NCBI RefSeq assembly: GCF_033807575.1
Contig: NC_084726.1
Span: 13,578,001-13,642,000, forward strand
Direction: 5' to 3'
DNA length: 64,000 nucleotides
DNA from: Cydia pomonella
Taxonomy: Eukaryota; Arthropoda; Insecta; Lepidoptera; Tortricidae
Below, piece by piece: positions 1 through 10,275 of this stretch. The notes below the pieces were generated by a model. The model was given only the letters and a program-made list of their open reading frames with translations. It made no database searches and was not told the origin of the DNA. The first letter of the stretch is position 1; each line of letters begins with the position of its first letter. Both the position numbers and the translations under genes were made by a program.

Positions 1-660
1 ATATAAGTATAAGTATAAGCAATATATAAGTGGGCAAAATGTGTACCTAATGTAAAACTGATTATAATACTTCAATTCATACATACTTGCTTGTGTTTTA
101 TTTGCTTTTATAACATATCTTATTCATTAACCCTAGAAACAACAACTTTGCAAGTAAGTAATTAACTAAAACAGTTTTATTTATGGTGATATTTATATTT
201 AAATTAATATTTATTAGAATACAAAGTTACAATTAGATTTAACAATTAACAGCTCCAAAAATCTACATTTATTTTGAGTGTGGGCTACCTGGGTATCTCT
301 TATCTTCAATTATTACATTATACCTATTATAGGGTCCCGCACCCGTTAGCGACATGGCATGGCAGGGCGTCCTTCAGCATATTGCCGAGGCATCCCTACA
401 CATTGAGCTCTGCTTGTGAATGTCAAGGTATCCCTCTGGAATTTTCAGGTTTACCACAGTGTCTTAGAAATGCCAGATGTTCTTAGCATTTGTTTGTGTG
501 AGGGATGCCTCGGCATGCCCTGACATACTTACCTTGATACTAGGCCAAAGGATCTCTTACTGTGTTTAGACAATAGTGGCCTCCGAGCCTAATAAAGTAA
601 TTCTTCTGGAAATATTGAATATACATGAGAACAACTGAGTAGTTTAATAGGTATAACCTG
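1..660. other. AT-rich stretch, no gene seen
   Basis: No coding signal is convincing. The 340-540 part holds a small imperfect palindrome: TGCCGAGGCATCCCT at 383-397 is matched exactly by its reverse complement at 501-515, and both arms are bordered by related CATGSC/GCCCTG-type sequence. It may be an eroded MITE; I know no family for it. Confidence 0.4.
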
Positions 661-780
661 CGGTGGCAGCATGGTTCCATTTTTATCCACTTGTCACTAT
701 GCCTGTCACTTTTGCACATACATACTTGTTAGAACATGACAGGCATGGTGACAAATGATAAATAGCTAACCATCTTAATT
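661..780 (+). repeat. Palindromic MITE, family A (GGCAGCATGGTTCC)
   Basis: About 120 bp starting GGTGGCAGCATGGTTCCA. It contains a self-complementary core: TCACTATGCCTGTCAC is answered by GTGACAGGCATGGTGA-like sequence after a short centre holding ACATACTTGTTAGAAC. It codes for nothing. The window has six more copies (3.1, 19.9, 25.5, 25.75, 26.8 and 40.7 kb), so it is a moderately recent dispersed family. The superfamily is not determinable by eye. Confidence 0.8.
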
Positions 781-817
781 GTTTCCTTTCATACTGGATA
801 ACTTTTATAAATATAAC

Positions 818-910
818 AGCCAATACCTGGGTTAGATAAAATATATGTAAAAGTGCCCCTGTGGCCTATTTGCTGAATAAATGTTTGATATTTGATATTT
901 GATATAATAT
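818..910 (+). mobile_element. Non-LTR retrotransposon 3' end with TTTGATA tail
   Basis: The segment reads TGCCCCTGTGGCCTATTTGC, then an AATAAA signal, then three tandem copies of a TTTGATA-type unit. This 3' terminus is common in lepidopteran Jockey-like retrotransposons. Only the terminal few tens of bases are present, a severe 5' truncation. A related end lies on the minus strand at 45.39-45.45 kb. Confidence 0.6.
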
Positions 911-1640
911 GGCCTCCCTTCTGTCACCTGAATTTTACTTGTATTCAACCAGTCATACAGTGAAGTCGCATATAAATAAATTACAATGTAACAATTGTAT
1001 GTAACCCTAGCCATGTATTGGAAATAACATAACAGTTAATTAGTAAAAATATAATCCATAGGTCTTAATTTGCAAAAGAGCATTACAACATACTTTAGAG
1101 AATATGTAAACCCATTATTTTTAAACCTGACTACACATTTATTATACACACGACTGACTACTGACAATACCCTACCTACATATTAACCCACCAATCCCTA
1201 TTCATCATCATTTAAAACCTAATATACCTAAATAGCTCTAAAATCAGTCATAATAAAAGGCCCTCAGATTGATTTTATTTGTTTTCCCCATACCAGTTTT
1301 TCAACAGCCCATGCATGTTTCATAAATGATTTATATCATGATCACCCCATATTATCGATTTATATCATAAAGAAAAAAATAAATAATAGTTGGAATAAAC
1401 AAGTGAAGTCACCAGTATGACAGAAAATATAATAAGTAGGCACTTAAATATAATTGTGAAATAATATATTATATGTCAATGAGTTGTTGATTTCTCTCCG
1501 GATAACCTTTTACCTCCATTAGTCACTACCTAAAAAGGATTTAGTGTAAGATAGAAAACAAAGTAAGATAAGGTAACTAAAAATGTATTTTATTATCATA
1601 AATTAAATTCAGATATCATTTATAATACTTTATTTTTTGC
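911..1640. other. AT-rich unique sequence, nothing recognised
   Basis: No open frame of note, no repeat shared with the rest of the window and no RNA gene signal. Only short ORFs that look like chance. Confidence 0.5.
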
Positions 1641-2107
1641 AACAAGTTTTTCCAATTAATCTAGTGTATGATTCTTTGATTTCTTGAATCGATTCACTTG
1701 TGTGTAACTTTCATCCTGTATTTCATATCAAATGGTGTATATCAAACCTGAAAAGAAAGTAACATGAAATTATTGTGCATAAAAATATATTGTGATCCGT
1801 TTCAACCATTGGCAAAAAGAAAATGCTTAGATCAAGCAGGTTTAAATTAAAGTACAAAAGTAACTAGAATATCTGCTACTAACAGAACTAACAGTTATGT
1901 ATTATTGTGTCAACAATACATATATGTAATTGGAAATGTTACCCCAACTGTCGGTATTTGTAGGTAGCGTAGGTAATTCCTTGTGCTTAGGGCTCTGAAA
2001 GTAGTTAGGGATACGTATTAAACGAATAAGATAACTTACCGGACAATGCAGCTCCTTGTTTGATTCGGTTTTGCAGCTTGGAAAACACTTGGACACTGAA
2101 CAATCAT
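1640..2107 (-). other. Very weak candidate for a short spliced transcript
   Basis: On the minus strand an ATG at 2107 opens a frame to 2040, followed by a good donor (CCG^GTAAGT). A 45-nt putative intron ends in CTACTTTCAG at 1995, and a second open segment runs 1994-1943 to a possible donor GGG^GTAACA. Joined, these give exactly 40 codons. A further acceptor (CTTTTCAG) precedes 1747, where the frame stops almost at once. Farther on, an open stretch ends in TAA overlapping AATAAA near 1645. I recognise no protein family. The introns are very short, and chance is a serious alternative. Confidence 0.15.
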
Positions 2108-2109
2108 AG

Positions 2110-2480
2110 TCAGCAGTTTCACTTTAATTTAATGTACCATTAATATAATCATAAATATATTCAAGATTGGCATGGCATAAATTGTGTAATATTTAGATTT
2201 AAAACCTGAAAAGAAACTAGTTCGCGCTTACAAGTTTTCTCGTTGTTGAAAAATTTGACAACTTTGACATTTATGACTGGGTTGCTATATGAAAAAATAA
2301 TTCTACCATAAATTTTTTGGTAGGAACGCGTTCATAGTATGGCCACACGATTATCGCCGACATTCTGTTATTTTATAGTTGGTGCAACGCATTTTATTTA
2401 GCAAACGTTAAGACCCCCACGTAAGCGTTAAAATTTAGCGAACTGTGCTTACGTTAGCAGGTGGTTTGGTGCAACTGGCC
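2110..2480. other. Unassigned sequence
   Basis: There is a mixture of AT-rich DNA and a stretch at 2270-2470 with paired GCTTACGT/ACGTAAGC-like words around AAATTTAGCG, possibly an eroded palindromic repeat. No coding region is visible. Confidence 0.35.
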
Positions 2481-2484
2481 CTAA

Positions 2485-2620
2485 AGCACAGTATGTATAA
2501 GTTACTCTATGGTATACGATGGGTACTAGTGCTGTACTCTGGAGGCAGAACATTGCAGTAATACTCTCTATTCAAAATGGCGGGAACCAGTGACAAGTAA
2601 GAGTCAATCGATACACTTTT
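2485..2620 (+). repeat. Dispersed repeat shared with 46.64-46.85 kb
   Basis: The motif order GTATAAGTTACTCTATGG, TAGTGCTG, CACTCT/TACTCTGG, GGCAGAA, ATTGCAGT, then TCAAAATGG recurs in reverse complement at 46,740-46,850. The two pieces share ancestry but are diverged, so this is an old non-coding dispersed repeat, family unknown to me. Confidence 0.5.
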
Positions 2621-2983
2621 ATATTTATATCATAAATAGAAGTAAGAATAATCAAAAGTGTATAAATAAACATAATTATCCTTACAAAACTGAACGTAAT
2701 TTAACTGACATTTTCTTAACACAATAAAATGACATGTCACCGTGACGTCACAAACCAAAACAATACCCAAATCATTGAGAATTAATTTTGACAGCGATTT
2801 CGGGCGGTATGTCAATTTCAATTATTTTGGGCCGGTAGGGGTGCGTTTAAAATGGGGCTCAATAACAGATGATTGGTTTGACAGACGAAGCCACAGTGAA
2901 GGGAAATGCAGTATGAAAGGCAAGGACACAACATTGAAGTGTTTGATCAAATATTATAGGTATCCAAGGTGTAATAAAAATAG

Positions 2984-3080
2984 TTTTTTTTTATACCACA
3001 ACGGTGGCAAGCAAGCATACGGCCCGCCTGATGGTAAGCAGTCACCGTAGCCTATGGACGCCTGCAACTCCAGTGATGAT
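2984..3080 (-). mobile_element. Non-LTR retrotransposon 3' end, family N1, with poly(A)
   Basis: On the plus strand a T-run precedes GGTGGCAAGCAAGCATACGG and CCGCCTGATGGTAAGCAGTC, so the element lies on the minus strand with a poly(A) tail at 2984-2992. The minus-strand frame matches the tail of lepidopteran RT polyproteins, ending in a Leu-Pro-Ser-Gly-Gly-Pro-Tyr-like string. The window has many copies of this end. This one is 5'-truncated. Confidence 0.6.
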
Positions 3081-3106
3081 GCGTTTATATTATCGTGTTC
3101 TGTAGG

Positions 3107-3226
3107 GCTAAGATGGTGGCCTTTATATCATTTGTCACCATGCCTGTCACGTTCTAACAATTATGTAAGCGCGAAAGTGACGGGCATAGTGACAGGTGAT
3201 AAAAATGGAATGCCGCCACCGCTGGT
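3107..3226 (-). repeat. Palindromic MITE, family A
   Basis: Reverse-complement copy of the family at 661-780: it starts CTAAGATGGTGGCC, has the TCACCATGCCTGTCAC and GTGACGGGCATAGTGAC arms, and ends AATGGAATGCCGCCACCGC. It sits 27 bp from the retrotransposon end to its left. Confidence 0.75.
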
Positions 3227-3720
3227 TAGGAAAAGGTAGAAGAATTTTATTTTCACTTCATGAAGAAAATATTTTATTTCAAAAATTTTTTTTTGCTTCG
3301 ACTGTGATATGATATTATTTATTTATCACATAAGTAACCTAATTAGTTATAATTTTAATGCGTAGACAATTTATTGTAAATTGTAAATACAGGCTGAAAT
3401 TGTTGTTTGACCATACGCCGAGATCTAAGTTGTTCAGTATGACCTACATATCCACCCTCCAACATAACAATTCCACCCTGTATTTAAGTAAGAAACCTAC
3501 GCAAATAGGTACTAAACCAAAAATAAAGCATGTTTACGAGTCTATCGAAACCTGAAGTTTGTAAATCATTAAAAATAATAACCATTGTATTAAGTCAACA
3601 AGTATTTTATTCAACCGTCGTAGATACTGAATATTTCTTCGAAACCCTCATTCTATTCTACAAAGTTGTTTTCATATTACGTTTCAAGGATTTCTAAGTA
3701 GAAATTATTGAATAATGATG
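3227..3720. other. AT-rich stretch, no gene seen
   Basis: A short plus-strand ORF at 3358-3555 has no recognisable domain and lies in AT-rich DNA. I treat it as chance. Confidence 0.45.
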
Positions 3721-3724
3721 GCTA

Positions 3725-4140
3725 TTCCAACACTATAATGTGATACTGATCGAACACGGCTCTGATATCATTCTAATCCCGTTTAGAGGACTTGCTGAAT
3801 TGCGTAGCGTATGCATTATATCAACCTTCAACCAAAAACGTCATTTTTGACACTGACGGATCAGTATCCGATCAGTATCATATTAGAATGAGATCTAATA
3901 ACTAAAACTCCTCCGAAACTGACGATACTCCTCGGTACGGAGTGAAACATGTCGAGCGTTTTCGACTCAAAATACGTGAGTAACCCGTTTTAATATATTT
4001 AATATTATCTGTGTCTCACGGAAGTTTTGTCATTACTAGGTAAAACTAAAACTGGAATCCAAAAACGCCACTTTTGATACTGACAGATCAGTATCTGATC
4101 AGTATCATATTGGCATGAGATTTAATAACTAAAATTCGAA
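3725..4140. repeat. Two related repeat units with CAGTATCATATT motif
   Basis: GATCAGTATCATATTAGAAT with ATGAGATCTAATAACTAAAA at 3858-3908 recurs at 4095-4135 as GATCAGTATCATATTGGCAT and GAGATTTAATAACTAAAATT. Each is preceded by TTTTTGACACTGACGG or TTTTGATACTGACAG. A partly complementary start (GTGATACTGATCG) lies at 3740. This fits two eroded palindromic MITEs, or one inserted beside another. Confidence 0.5.
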
Positions 4141-4364
4141 TTGGCCGTACAAAAAGATTACATTATAATTGAATAGATCGATTATTGGACGTCATCAATA
4201 GTAACATATAAGTTAAGTACTTTTAAGAATAGTAAAGATATACTTTATGATCATAAAGTAATTGCAATTATGGATAAGAATCTATCGTAACATTAAATTG
4301 GACCTAGAAATACTTCAAGTGATTTTTGCTTTTTTTTAAATATGGAAACTAGTGGTGAAACACA
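4141..4364. other. AT-rich unique sequence
   Basis: Nothing recognisable on either strand. Confidence 0.4.
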
Positions 4365-4505
4365 CCCAACTTGTATGTATGTATACTTTATTGTACATAG
4401 AAATAAAAACACGAAAAACACAGTACCAGAGTAAATTAAATACAACAAAGGCGAACTTATCCCTGTATGGGATCTCTTCCAGTTAACCTTTGAGGAGGAC
4501 CAGTA
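4365..4505 (-). mobile_element. Retroelement 3' end, family N2 (GGAAGAGATC)
   Basis: Read on the minus strand it gives GGAAGAGATCCCATACAGGG, then AAGTTCGCCTTTGTTGTA, then a pyrimidine-rich segment, ACAATAAAGTATA and a (CATA) tail. The same order occurs at 20.2, 39.5-39.8 and 50.1-50.5 kb. It is an established lepidopteran retroelement terminus and codes for nothing here. Confidence 0.55.
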
Positions 4506-6175
4506 GTAAATGGCGAGAAATTTAAATTTCCGCGCCTTCATTTGTTTTAATTTGCCGCCTTTTTCTAGTGACAAGGTTGCTGTGCCAGAGTATATTTGTA
4601 TCTTTTATATAGTTTAGAACTAAATTTGATTTTGCATTTGTTAAAGTAAACCAGACTAAATATCTTATCTTACTCTATTTTATATTTAAATGAATTTTCT
4701 CCTTTTTTAATTTTTTTTGTTAAAAGTGCTCATTTCGTAAAAAGGGTTACGTTTTTCTTTTGCTATTCTTAATTTTGTCTTTTCTTTTAAAATCAGTTAC
4801 AGCGACCACATCTCACGTTGTGACATTAGCGGTTTACTATCTCTAGAATCGTATTTTCTCATACCCATATTGTCAAATTTTCTGCATATTTTTTTTTGTT
4901 TTCTCGCCTCAGCATAATGCTAACCAGAAGGTCAGCGCTGATCTTTCAGCGTGACCATTTGTGGGCCACGATCGGAACTGTACGGCACACGGCCCCGTAA
5001 AACTGAACACATCGACTTGCGACAGCTACTAGTCGATACTATAAATAACAATGGAAAAATCCGTGCAAAACATATGAAATTACCGTGAAAAAATTACAAA
5101 TATTTAGAAAGATACATACAACATTAATAAATAAGACTAAATAAGTGGCTAACGTTTACATAGTTACAGTATATTTTACCAAGTGAGGTGCAGGAAATTA
5201 AGATCAAGAAATTACATTACATTTAAGATAACTACACGCGCAATTGTGATGCAAGACAACTGAAAGAAAAGAAACGACAAAAAAGACTAATGTAGTCTTT
5301 TGTACTTTTGTAAAGACTAATGTACTGACGTATTGGGTGGTAAAGATGAAAGGATATAATTCCTTGCCATCTAATATTCAATTAGCCTTACTGTTTTTCC
5401 TCTACTGTGTATCTATTACGAATTTACTTGAGGCCTCCATTGTGGCCTGATTTGCTTTTTGTGAGGCACTTTTTACGACGCCATTACTGTGGACCTATTA
5501 CTTCCTTCTACAAGTCCATTCGGTGCGAGGTATAAGTATGATTAATTCGTATTATATCGAATTGGTATAAATTAAAATGTATGTTTATTTTTTAAAGATT
5601 CTATTTTACAATTATCTGCATTATTCATCTTTTTGACGGATATATCCGCACTGTAGGTCCAACACCGAAGACGGATTAATCCGGCACAGAGCAACATAGA
5701 CCTACGAGCATAGGTATGCATAAAGTTCAATTTCAGTTTTGACACCTCGGTGACGTAACGTCCGAGTGACAGCTTTTGTGTTTGTCATGGCGTCGAAAAG
5801 GTTAAGGTAACATAAACAGAGATGCCATAGCATTATGAAAACCAAACTACAACAACACACAACACACACAAACACACACACATTCACAAGTATATACAAT
5901 CTCGTACTATCAGTCAGCAATACTATTCGCTTAGCACATTTCTAATTAAAATAGTTGCATGTTAACCGAAGACTATTTATTGTGTGACAGAATGACATGA
6001 CAGCAATTCATATCAAAAACTTATTTGGAGCATCACAATTCCATATTTAAACAAATTGTAGATGGAGCTGCTGGATATCAAAAACCTTTGCATGCAAACT
6101 TCTATGCAGGGAGAGAGCGGGGTGATACTTTTTCTATGCAGCTGACATAATTATGAGAATTTTTGATTATCTTTA
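4506..6175. other. Gene-free AT-rich sequence with a CA-rich tract
   Basis: I see no exon-like frame. An impure CA-rich tract lies at 5849-5885, and the 5702-5920 minus-strand ORF that crosses it (a Cys/Val-rich peptide) is a product of that tract. Several long T- and A-runs occur. Confidence 0.5.
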
Positions 6176-6240
6176 ATTAAGTAAGTAAATATTCTTTATT
6201 GCTCCAATAACAATAGGTACATTCATTTGGTTTAAAGAAA
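6176..6240 (-). mobile_element. Short retroelement 3' tail
   Basis: On the plus strand TTAAGTAAGTAAATATTCTT is followed by TATTGCTCCAATAACAATAG. In reverse this is an AATAAAGAATA signal with a (TTAC) microsatellite, the usual end of RTE-like lepidopteran elements. Only the end is visible. Confidence 0.4.
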
Positions 6241-6908
6241 ATTTAACAACACGCCTGGTTCTTAAATCAATTCTATTTAATGTCATTTGATTTATATCTT
6301 AGTCCAAAAACACAAAATAGGATTTTTTTTATTGAGATTTTATCTTATATATATTTTTTTTAAATCTTCATTTTATAATCCTGTTGAGTAGTTTGAGTCT
6401 AATATAATTCTAAAATGCTTACTAGTAACACTTTCCTTGAAATAAAATTGTAATTTTTAAACCCCATTTTACATTCTATGACACATCTTAGAACTACTTA
6501 GCTTTAATTAACTTAGTTAAACAAACCTCGTACTAAATCAGACTTTCAAAACCTAAACTAACAAAATGGGCGAAATCAAATGAAATACTTCTACATAATT
6601 GATTTCCATTCATTCGCGAACGAAACGAAAATTAGATATTTCAATGACCGAGTGAATGAGCAGGGCATTCGTTCATTCTACAGGAGAGTCAACGAAACAC
6701 AGTAATTTCTATAAAGTTAAGCTGCAGGGCCATATTTTTTACATAGGTAAGCTACCATTTTTTTAATTTTGTTTTGTTGTTTCTATTCAGAATCACAATG
6801 CCTTTCGATCCTAAAAAGAAAGAATAAAATAGTGTTATATTACATGATTTCCAAGCTTTAAAATACCTACTTGCTACTAACTTCATTCAAATGCCTTCAA
6901 CCGTTTTT
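6241..6908. other. AT-rich unique sequence
   Basis: No gene or shared repeat seen. Confidence 0.45.
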
Positions 6909-7136
6909 GCGTCTATTTTTTTATTTTATTTTATTTTATTTATTTAACACAGTGCAAGCTTACAGTACTACACCAATTCGCTTACACACTAGAAAAATAG
7001 ATGTCAGGAAAATAAAAACATACAAACAGATAACATGTCAAGAAAAATAAAATTTACATAGTCAGTCAATTAAATAATTACAATATTTAGCATATACAAA
7101 ATGTCAAGGAAGATCAAAATTAAAAAATTCAGCCAA

Positions 7137-7826
7137 TTAATTACAATAATTCAAATTCAAAAAGTGTCTAGCAGTATTGCATAGGTACGCTAAACTATTG
7201 GCAAACATGTCGGCATCTGCGTACTGAGCGAGCATTGAATGCAGGCTCGATAGAGCGCGTGAGGTAGGAGCGTGCCTCGCATAGCATGTGCGAGCAGAAG
7301 GCCGCTGCAACAGGCATGGCCGGCGGCGTGGTGTTACTGCCCCGTCCACATCCTGGGGTATCCTCTTAGGAACTATCAATCCCATCTTCTCCAACACCTC
7401 GGGACTGTCGACTCGATGGTGAACGATCGAGAGATAGTGAACTAGGAGTAAGAACTTCCTCCTTAGTTCAAGTGTCTCCAGCCCGACCATCCCCGAGACA
7501 AAGATGGAGGGATAGAGATACGGATAGTACCCATAGGCTTTTTTATATAACCAACGAGCAAATTTGCGCTGTATTCTCTCCAACATTAGAGAATACTTGT
7601 CCTCATAAGGATCCCAAACAATGGCACCATACTCTAATTTGCTGCGCACATATGCGTTATATAAAACTTTAGCCACTCCAACATGAAACTGTTTACATAT
7701 CCGCATAACAAACCCTAATGTTTTACTCGCCTGCTTACTAATATTAATGACATGTGTGTGAAAGTCAAATCTATCAACAAGAACTAAGCCCAAGTCGCGG
7801 ATTACTAACTCTTTCCAAGGTGGCAT
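7137..7826 (-). pseudogene. Reverse transcriptase thumb and C-terminal part, shifted frame
   Basis: This continues the RT of 7774-8718 in another frame: IRDLGLVLVDRFDFHTHV, then VLYNAYVRSKLEYGAIVWDP, the conserved segment downstream of the RT palm in Jockey/CR1-type proteins, then RIQRKFARWLYKKAYGY. The two frames overlap by about 50 bp, and one indel near 7805-7815 restores continuity. The C-terminal 60 residues are Arg/Ala-rich. It ends 190-220 bp before the AT-rich tail. A host gene is ruled out by its direct fit to the upstream RT. Confidence 0.88.
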
Positions 7827-8718
7827 CGGCTAAACTATATTGAGTTAGGAGTGGCGAACGTTTGCGTGAGAAAGTTATCACCTTACACTTGTTCACATTA
7901 AAAGGTAGCCGATTTAACACACTCCACTCAGCTGCAGCATCAATATCAGCCTGCAATCTCGCACTGTCAGCCATACTACTGATACCTAGGAACAGCTTAA
8001 GGTCATCAGCAAAAAGAAGGCATTTAGTGCTGCGAGTTACATCAGGCAAATCATTAATCATAAGGAGAAACAGCGTAGGCCCTAGAGTACTGCCCTGACT
8101 TACTCCAGACCGGGTGTAGTAATCGCTTGATTCAAAACCGCTCACCCTGACATACTGTTGCCGGTTGGACATGTAACTAGCGAAAAAATTTAAAAGTTTT
8201 GGCGTAAACCCAGTTAGCGCTAGTTTCCCCAACAGAATGTCGTTGTCGACCAGGTCGAAGGCCTTCCTGAAATCGAAGTACGCAGCATCTACCTGGCGTC
8301 CCTCATCCATCTCTTTACAGACATAGTCAGCGAGAGCCACGAGATTAGTTGTTGTAGACCGGGACTTACGGAAGCCGTGCTGGCTAGGGTGCAGACGATC
8401 AGTCACCTGACGACTTATGTGGCGATTAAGTATCGTTTCGAAGACTTTCCCGAACACTGGTAGAACTGCTATAGGTCTATAAGAGGTAACTTCAGTGTCC
8501 GGTCCTCCCTTAGGAACTGGCGTAACTCTTGTAGTTTTCCAACAATTTGGATAAATGGACTGATTTAACGAAAGGTTGTACAAGTGCAACAAAGGAGCTT
8601 TTAAGGCAGAGGCACAATCTTTAGCCAAAAATACAGGGATACCATCTGGCCCTCCAGATGAGCGAGGTTTAAGGCTCCTAATAGCCATCATGAAGTCTAT
8701 GACGTTGACGATCCACAA
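7774..8718 (-). pseudogene. Reverse transcriptase palm/fingers, N-terminal fragment
   Basis: This frame encodes the RT core of a non-LTR retrotransposon. In order it shows SSGGPDGIP (block 1), SYRPIAVLPVFGKVFE (block 2), HGFRKSRSTTTN, the first catalytic Asp in YFDFRKAFDLVD, the GVSQGSTLGP block, and the catalytic FADDLKLF motif, followed by FNVNKCKVITF. Catalytic residues are intact, so the copy is not ancient. The start methionine at 8718 is a truncation accident; in the full element the endonuclease would lie upstream. The frame fails at about 7800-7815, where the protein should continue IRDLG but shifts by one base. It would have copied element RNA into the chromosome in the nucleus. Confidence 0.9.
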
Positions 8719-8722
8719 TTAA

Positions 8723-9540
8723 ATGAGTATATCCACAATTATATTTACTTAAAGTGCATTAGGGTAACTTCAAAAACGGGGTAATTTTGAAAATGTCAAA
8801 TATCTTTAAACTATAACTATAAATATAACTATATGAATATGTAAAGATAAAGATATATTTATTTGCAAAATGTTGTGTAAATAGTTGGAGTTTACTTAAC
8901 GAAGCATGCAAACTTTCCTTATTAACTAGGTACTATAACTAAGTACCTACAGTATATAAAAAGTTTAGAACAATAAACCATGCATTATAATTATATTTGA
9001 CAAATAAACTTATCTCATAAATGTATTATAATGAGGGGAGTGTCATCACTTTTAATTTATTAAAACGACAGGGTTTTGTTTGATGCACAGACAGATATGT
9101 CGAATGTCTATTAAACTAGAAGCACTCTATACTGCAGCAACTCTTGGTATTGGTACGCGGTGCAGTAGCGTGTGTTGCTAAACTATGAAATGCTTCTGGT
9201 TTTATAATTGCCATTTTCAAAACTATCCCGCTTCTGAAGTTAGCTCCTGTACAGATGTCACATTAAAAATATTCACTTTTCATATAAATCATTCAGGATG
9301 CTGATGGGATTGCCACGATAGTTAAGCGCTTCGGGCATGTTCGCGGAAGCCCGCACTGATGACTTCTACGCCACCATGAGGAAGAAGGCAGCCCCATACT
9401 CTGGCACTCGATTAGACTACACGTGAACTTTAATTTGTAATTTTCAATGTCATATTCATTATTAGTATTTTTGAGCTTCTAGTTCGTATGCAGCCTTGTC
9501 TAGCCTTGCCTTGGCAGTTATAAAATGTAACTATGTAAAT
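8723..9540. other. AT-rich unique sequence
   Basis: No open frame, shared repeat or RNA gene seen. The 9290-9420 part is less AT-rich (GCTTCGGGCATGTTCGCGG) but has stops in all frames. Confidence 0.45.
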
Positions 9541-9632
9541 GTCATCATCATCATTTGTAGCCTCCAGTCGCCCACTGCTGAGCGTTGGCTCTTTTCGTGT
9601 ACGCTACTTATCCCGGTCCTGGACTAATCGCA
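9541..9632 (-). mobile_element. RTE-like retrotransposon 3' UTR end, (ATG)n tail
   Basis: In reverse it reads GTCCAGGACCGGGATAAGTA, then CGCTCAGCAGTGGGCGACTG, ending in (GATGAT)n. This is a typical lepidopteran non-LTR 3' end. Its upstream continuation is probably the RT remnant at 9.97-10.14 kb; a second element sits between the two pieces. Confidence 0.6.
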
Positions 9633-9966
9633 TTTTTTTTTTTATACTACGTCGGTGGCAAACAAGCACACGGCCTGCCTGATGGTAAGCAGTCTCCGTA
9701 GCCTATGTACACCTGCAACTCCAGAGGAGTTACATGCGCGTTGCCGACCCTAACCCCACCCCCTTCGTTGAGCTCTGGCAACCTTACTGACCGGCAGGAA
9801 CACAACACTATGAGTAGGGTCAAGTGTTATTTGGCTGCGGTTTTCTGTAAGGTTGAGGTACTTCCCCAGTTGGGCTCTGCTCTAGATCTGGAATGACATC
9901 TGCTGTGCTGTGCCCTACCACACAAGGCGAGATGACATTCACATTGCCCATACCTCTCTTTTGGAC
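9633..9966 (-). mobile_element. Non-LTR 3' end, family N1, long copy nested in another element
   Basis: The longest clear copy of the family seen at 2984. A T-run at 9634-9643 is the reverse of its poly(A), then GGTGGCAAACAAGCACACGG and GGCAACCTTACTGACCGGCA, then GTTGAGGTACTTCCCCAGTT and TACCACACAAGGCGAGATGA. The minus frame is an eroded RT C-terminus. It separates two pieces of an RTE-like element of the same orientation, which fits insertion into that element. Confidence 0.6.
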
Positions 9967-10140
9967 GTAGTTTAAGGACATACCCGGGTCCAAGTCGCAT
10001 CCAGAAGTGTCCCATGATTTTTCGAATATCATCCACCCAACGAGCCAACGGACGTCAGGTAATTCTTTAATCCGAAAGCGGCCACCAATCTGTCAACATT
10101 TTGGTCCACCTGCCATCACTCTGCCTGGTAACATGTCCTA
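9967..10140 (-). pseudogene. RTE-like RT C-terminal remnant (RWVDDIRK motif)
   Basis: The minus frame contains ARWVDDIRKIMGHFWMRLG, matching the RWxDDIxxxAGxxWMxxAQDR motif at the C-terminus of many lepidopteran RTE/R4-like polyproteins. The frame is broken both up- and downstream. It is 5'-truncated and interrupted on its 3' side by the N1 insertion. No RT catalytic core remains. Confidence 0.65.
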
Positions 10141-10275
10141 TGTGAGTGTAAAATGTTTATTATCATGACTTTTTCTTTTAATTTAATTTAATTTGTATTT
10201 TATTATTATTGATGTTTGTAATGAAATTATGGGTTTTACCTGAATTAAACATTTTTGAATTGAATTGAATACAAC
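10141..10275 (+). mobile_element. Short non-LTR 3' end with (TTGAA) tail
   Basis: The plus strand ends TGGGTTTTACCTGAATTAAA followed by TTTTTGAATTGAATTGAAT, a short-unit microsatellite tail typical of a retroelement 3' terminus. Nothing coding is visible. Confidence 0.4.

Larger units (their letters stand above)
6909..8722 (-). mobile_element. 5'-truncated Jockey/CR1-like non-LTR retrotransposon
   Basis: A minus-strand copy running from a truncated reverse transcriptase at 8.72 kb to a (AAAAT)n 3' tail at about 6915-6950. The 3' UTR is roughly 200 bp after the stop near 7137. The APE endonuclease and gag-like ORF1 are missing, so this is a dead-on-arrival insertion of the kind made when target-primed reverse transcription stops early. 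The coding part is broken once by a frameshift. Clade assignment (Jockey versus CR1/L2 group) is by general resemblance only. I could not identify a target-site duplication because the exact 5' boundary is unclear; TATCCACAATTA occurs twice close to it. Confidence 0.9.

Noticed and set aside
7472..8098. Plus-strand ORFs opposite the RT
   Set aside because: Shadow frames of the minus-strand reverse transcriptase.
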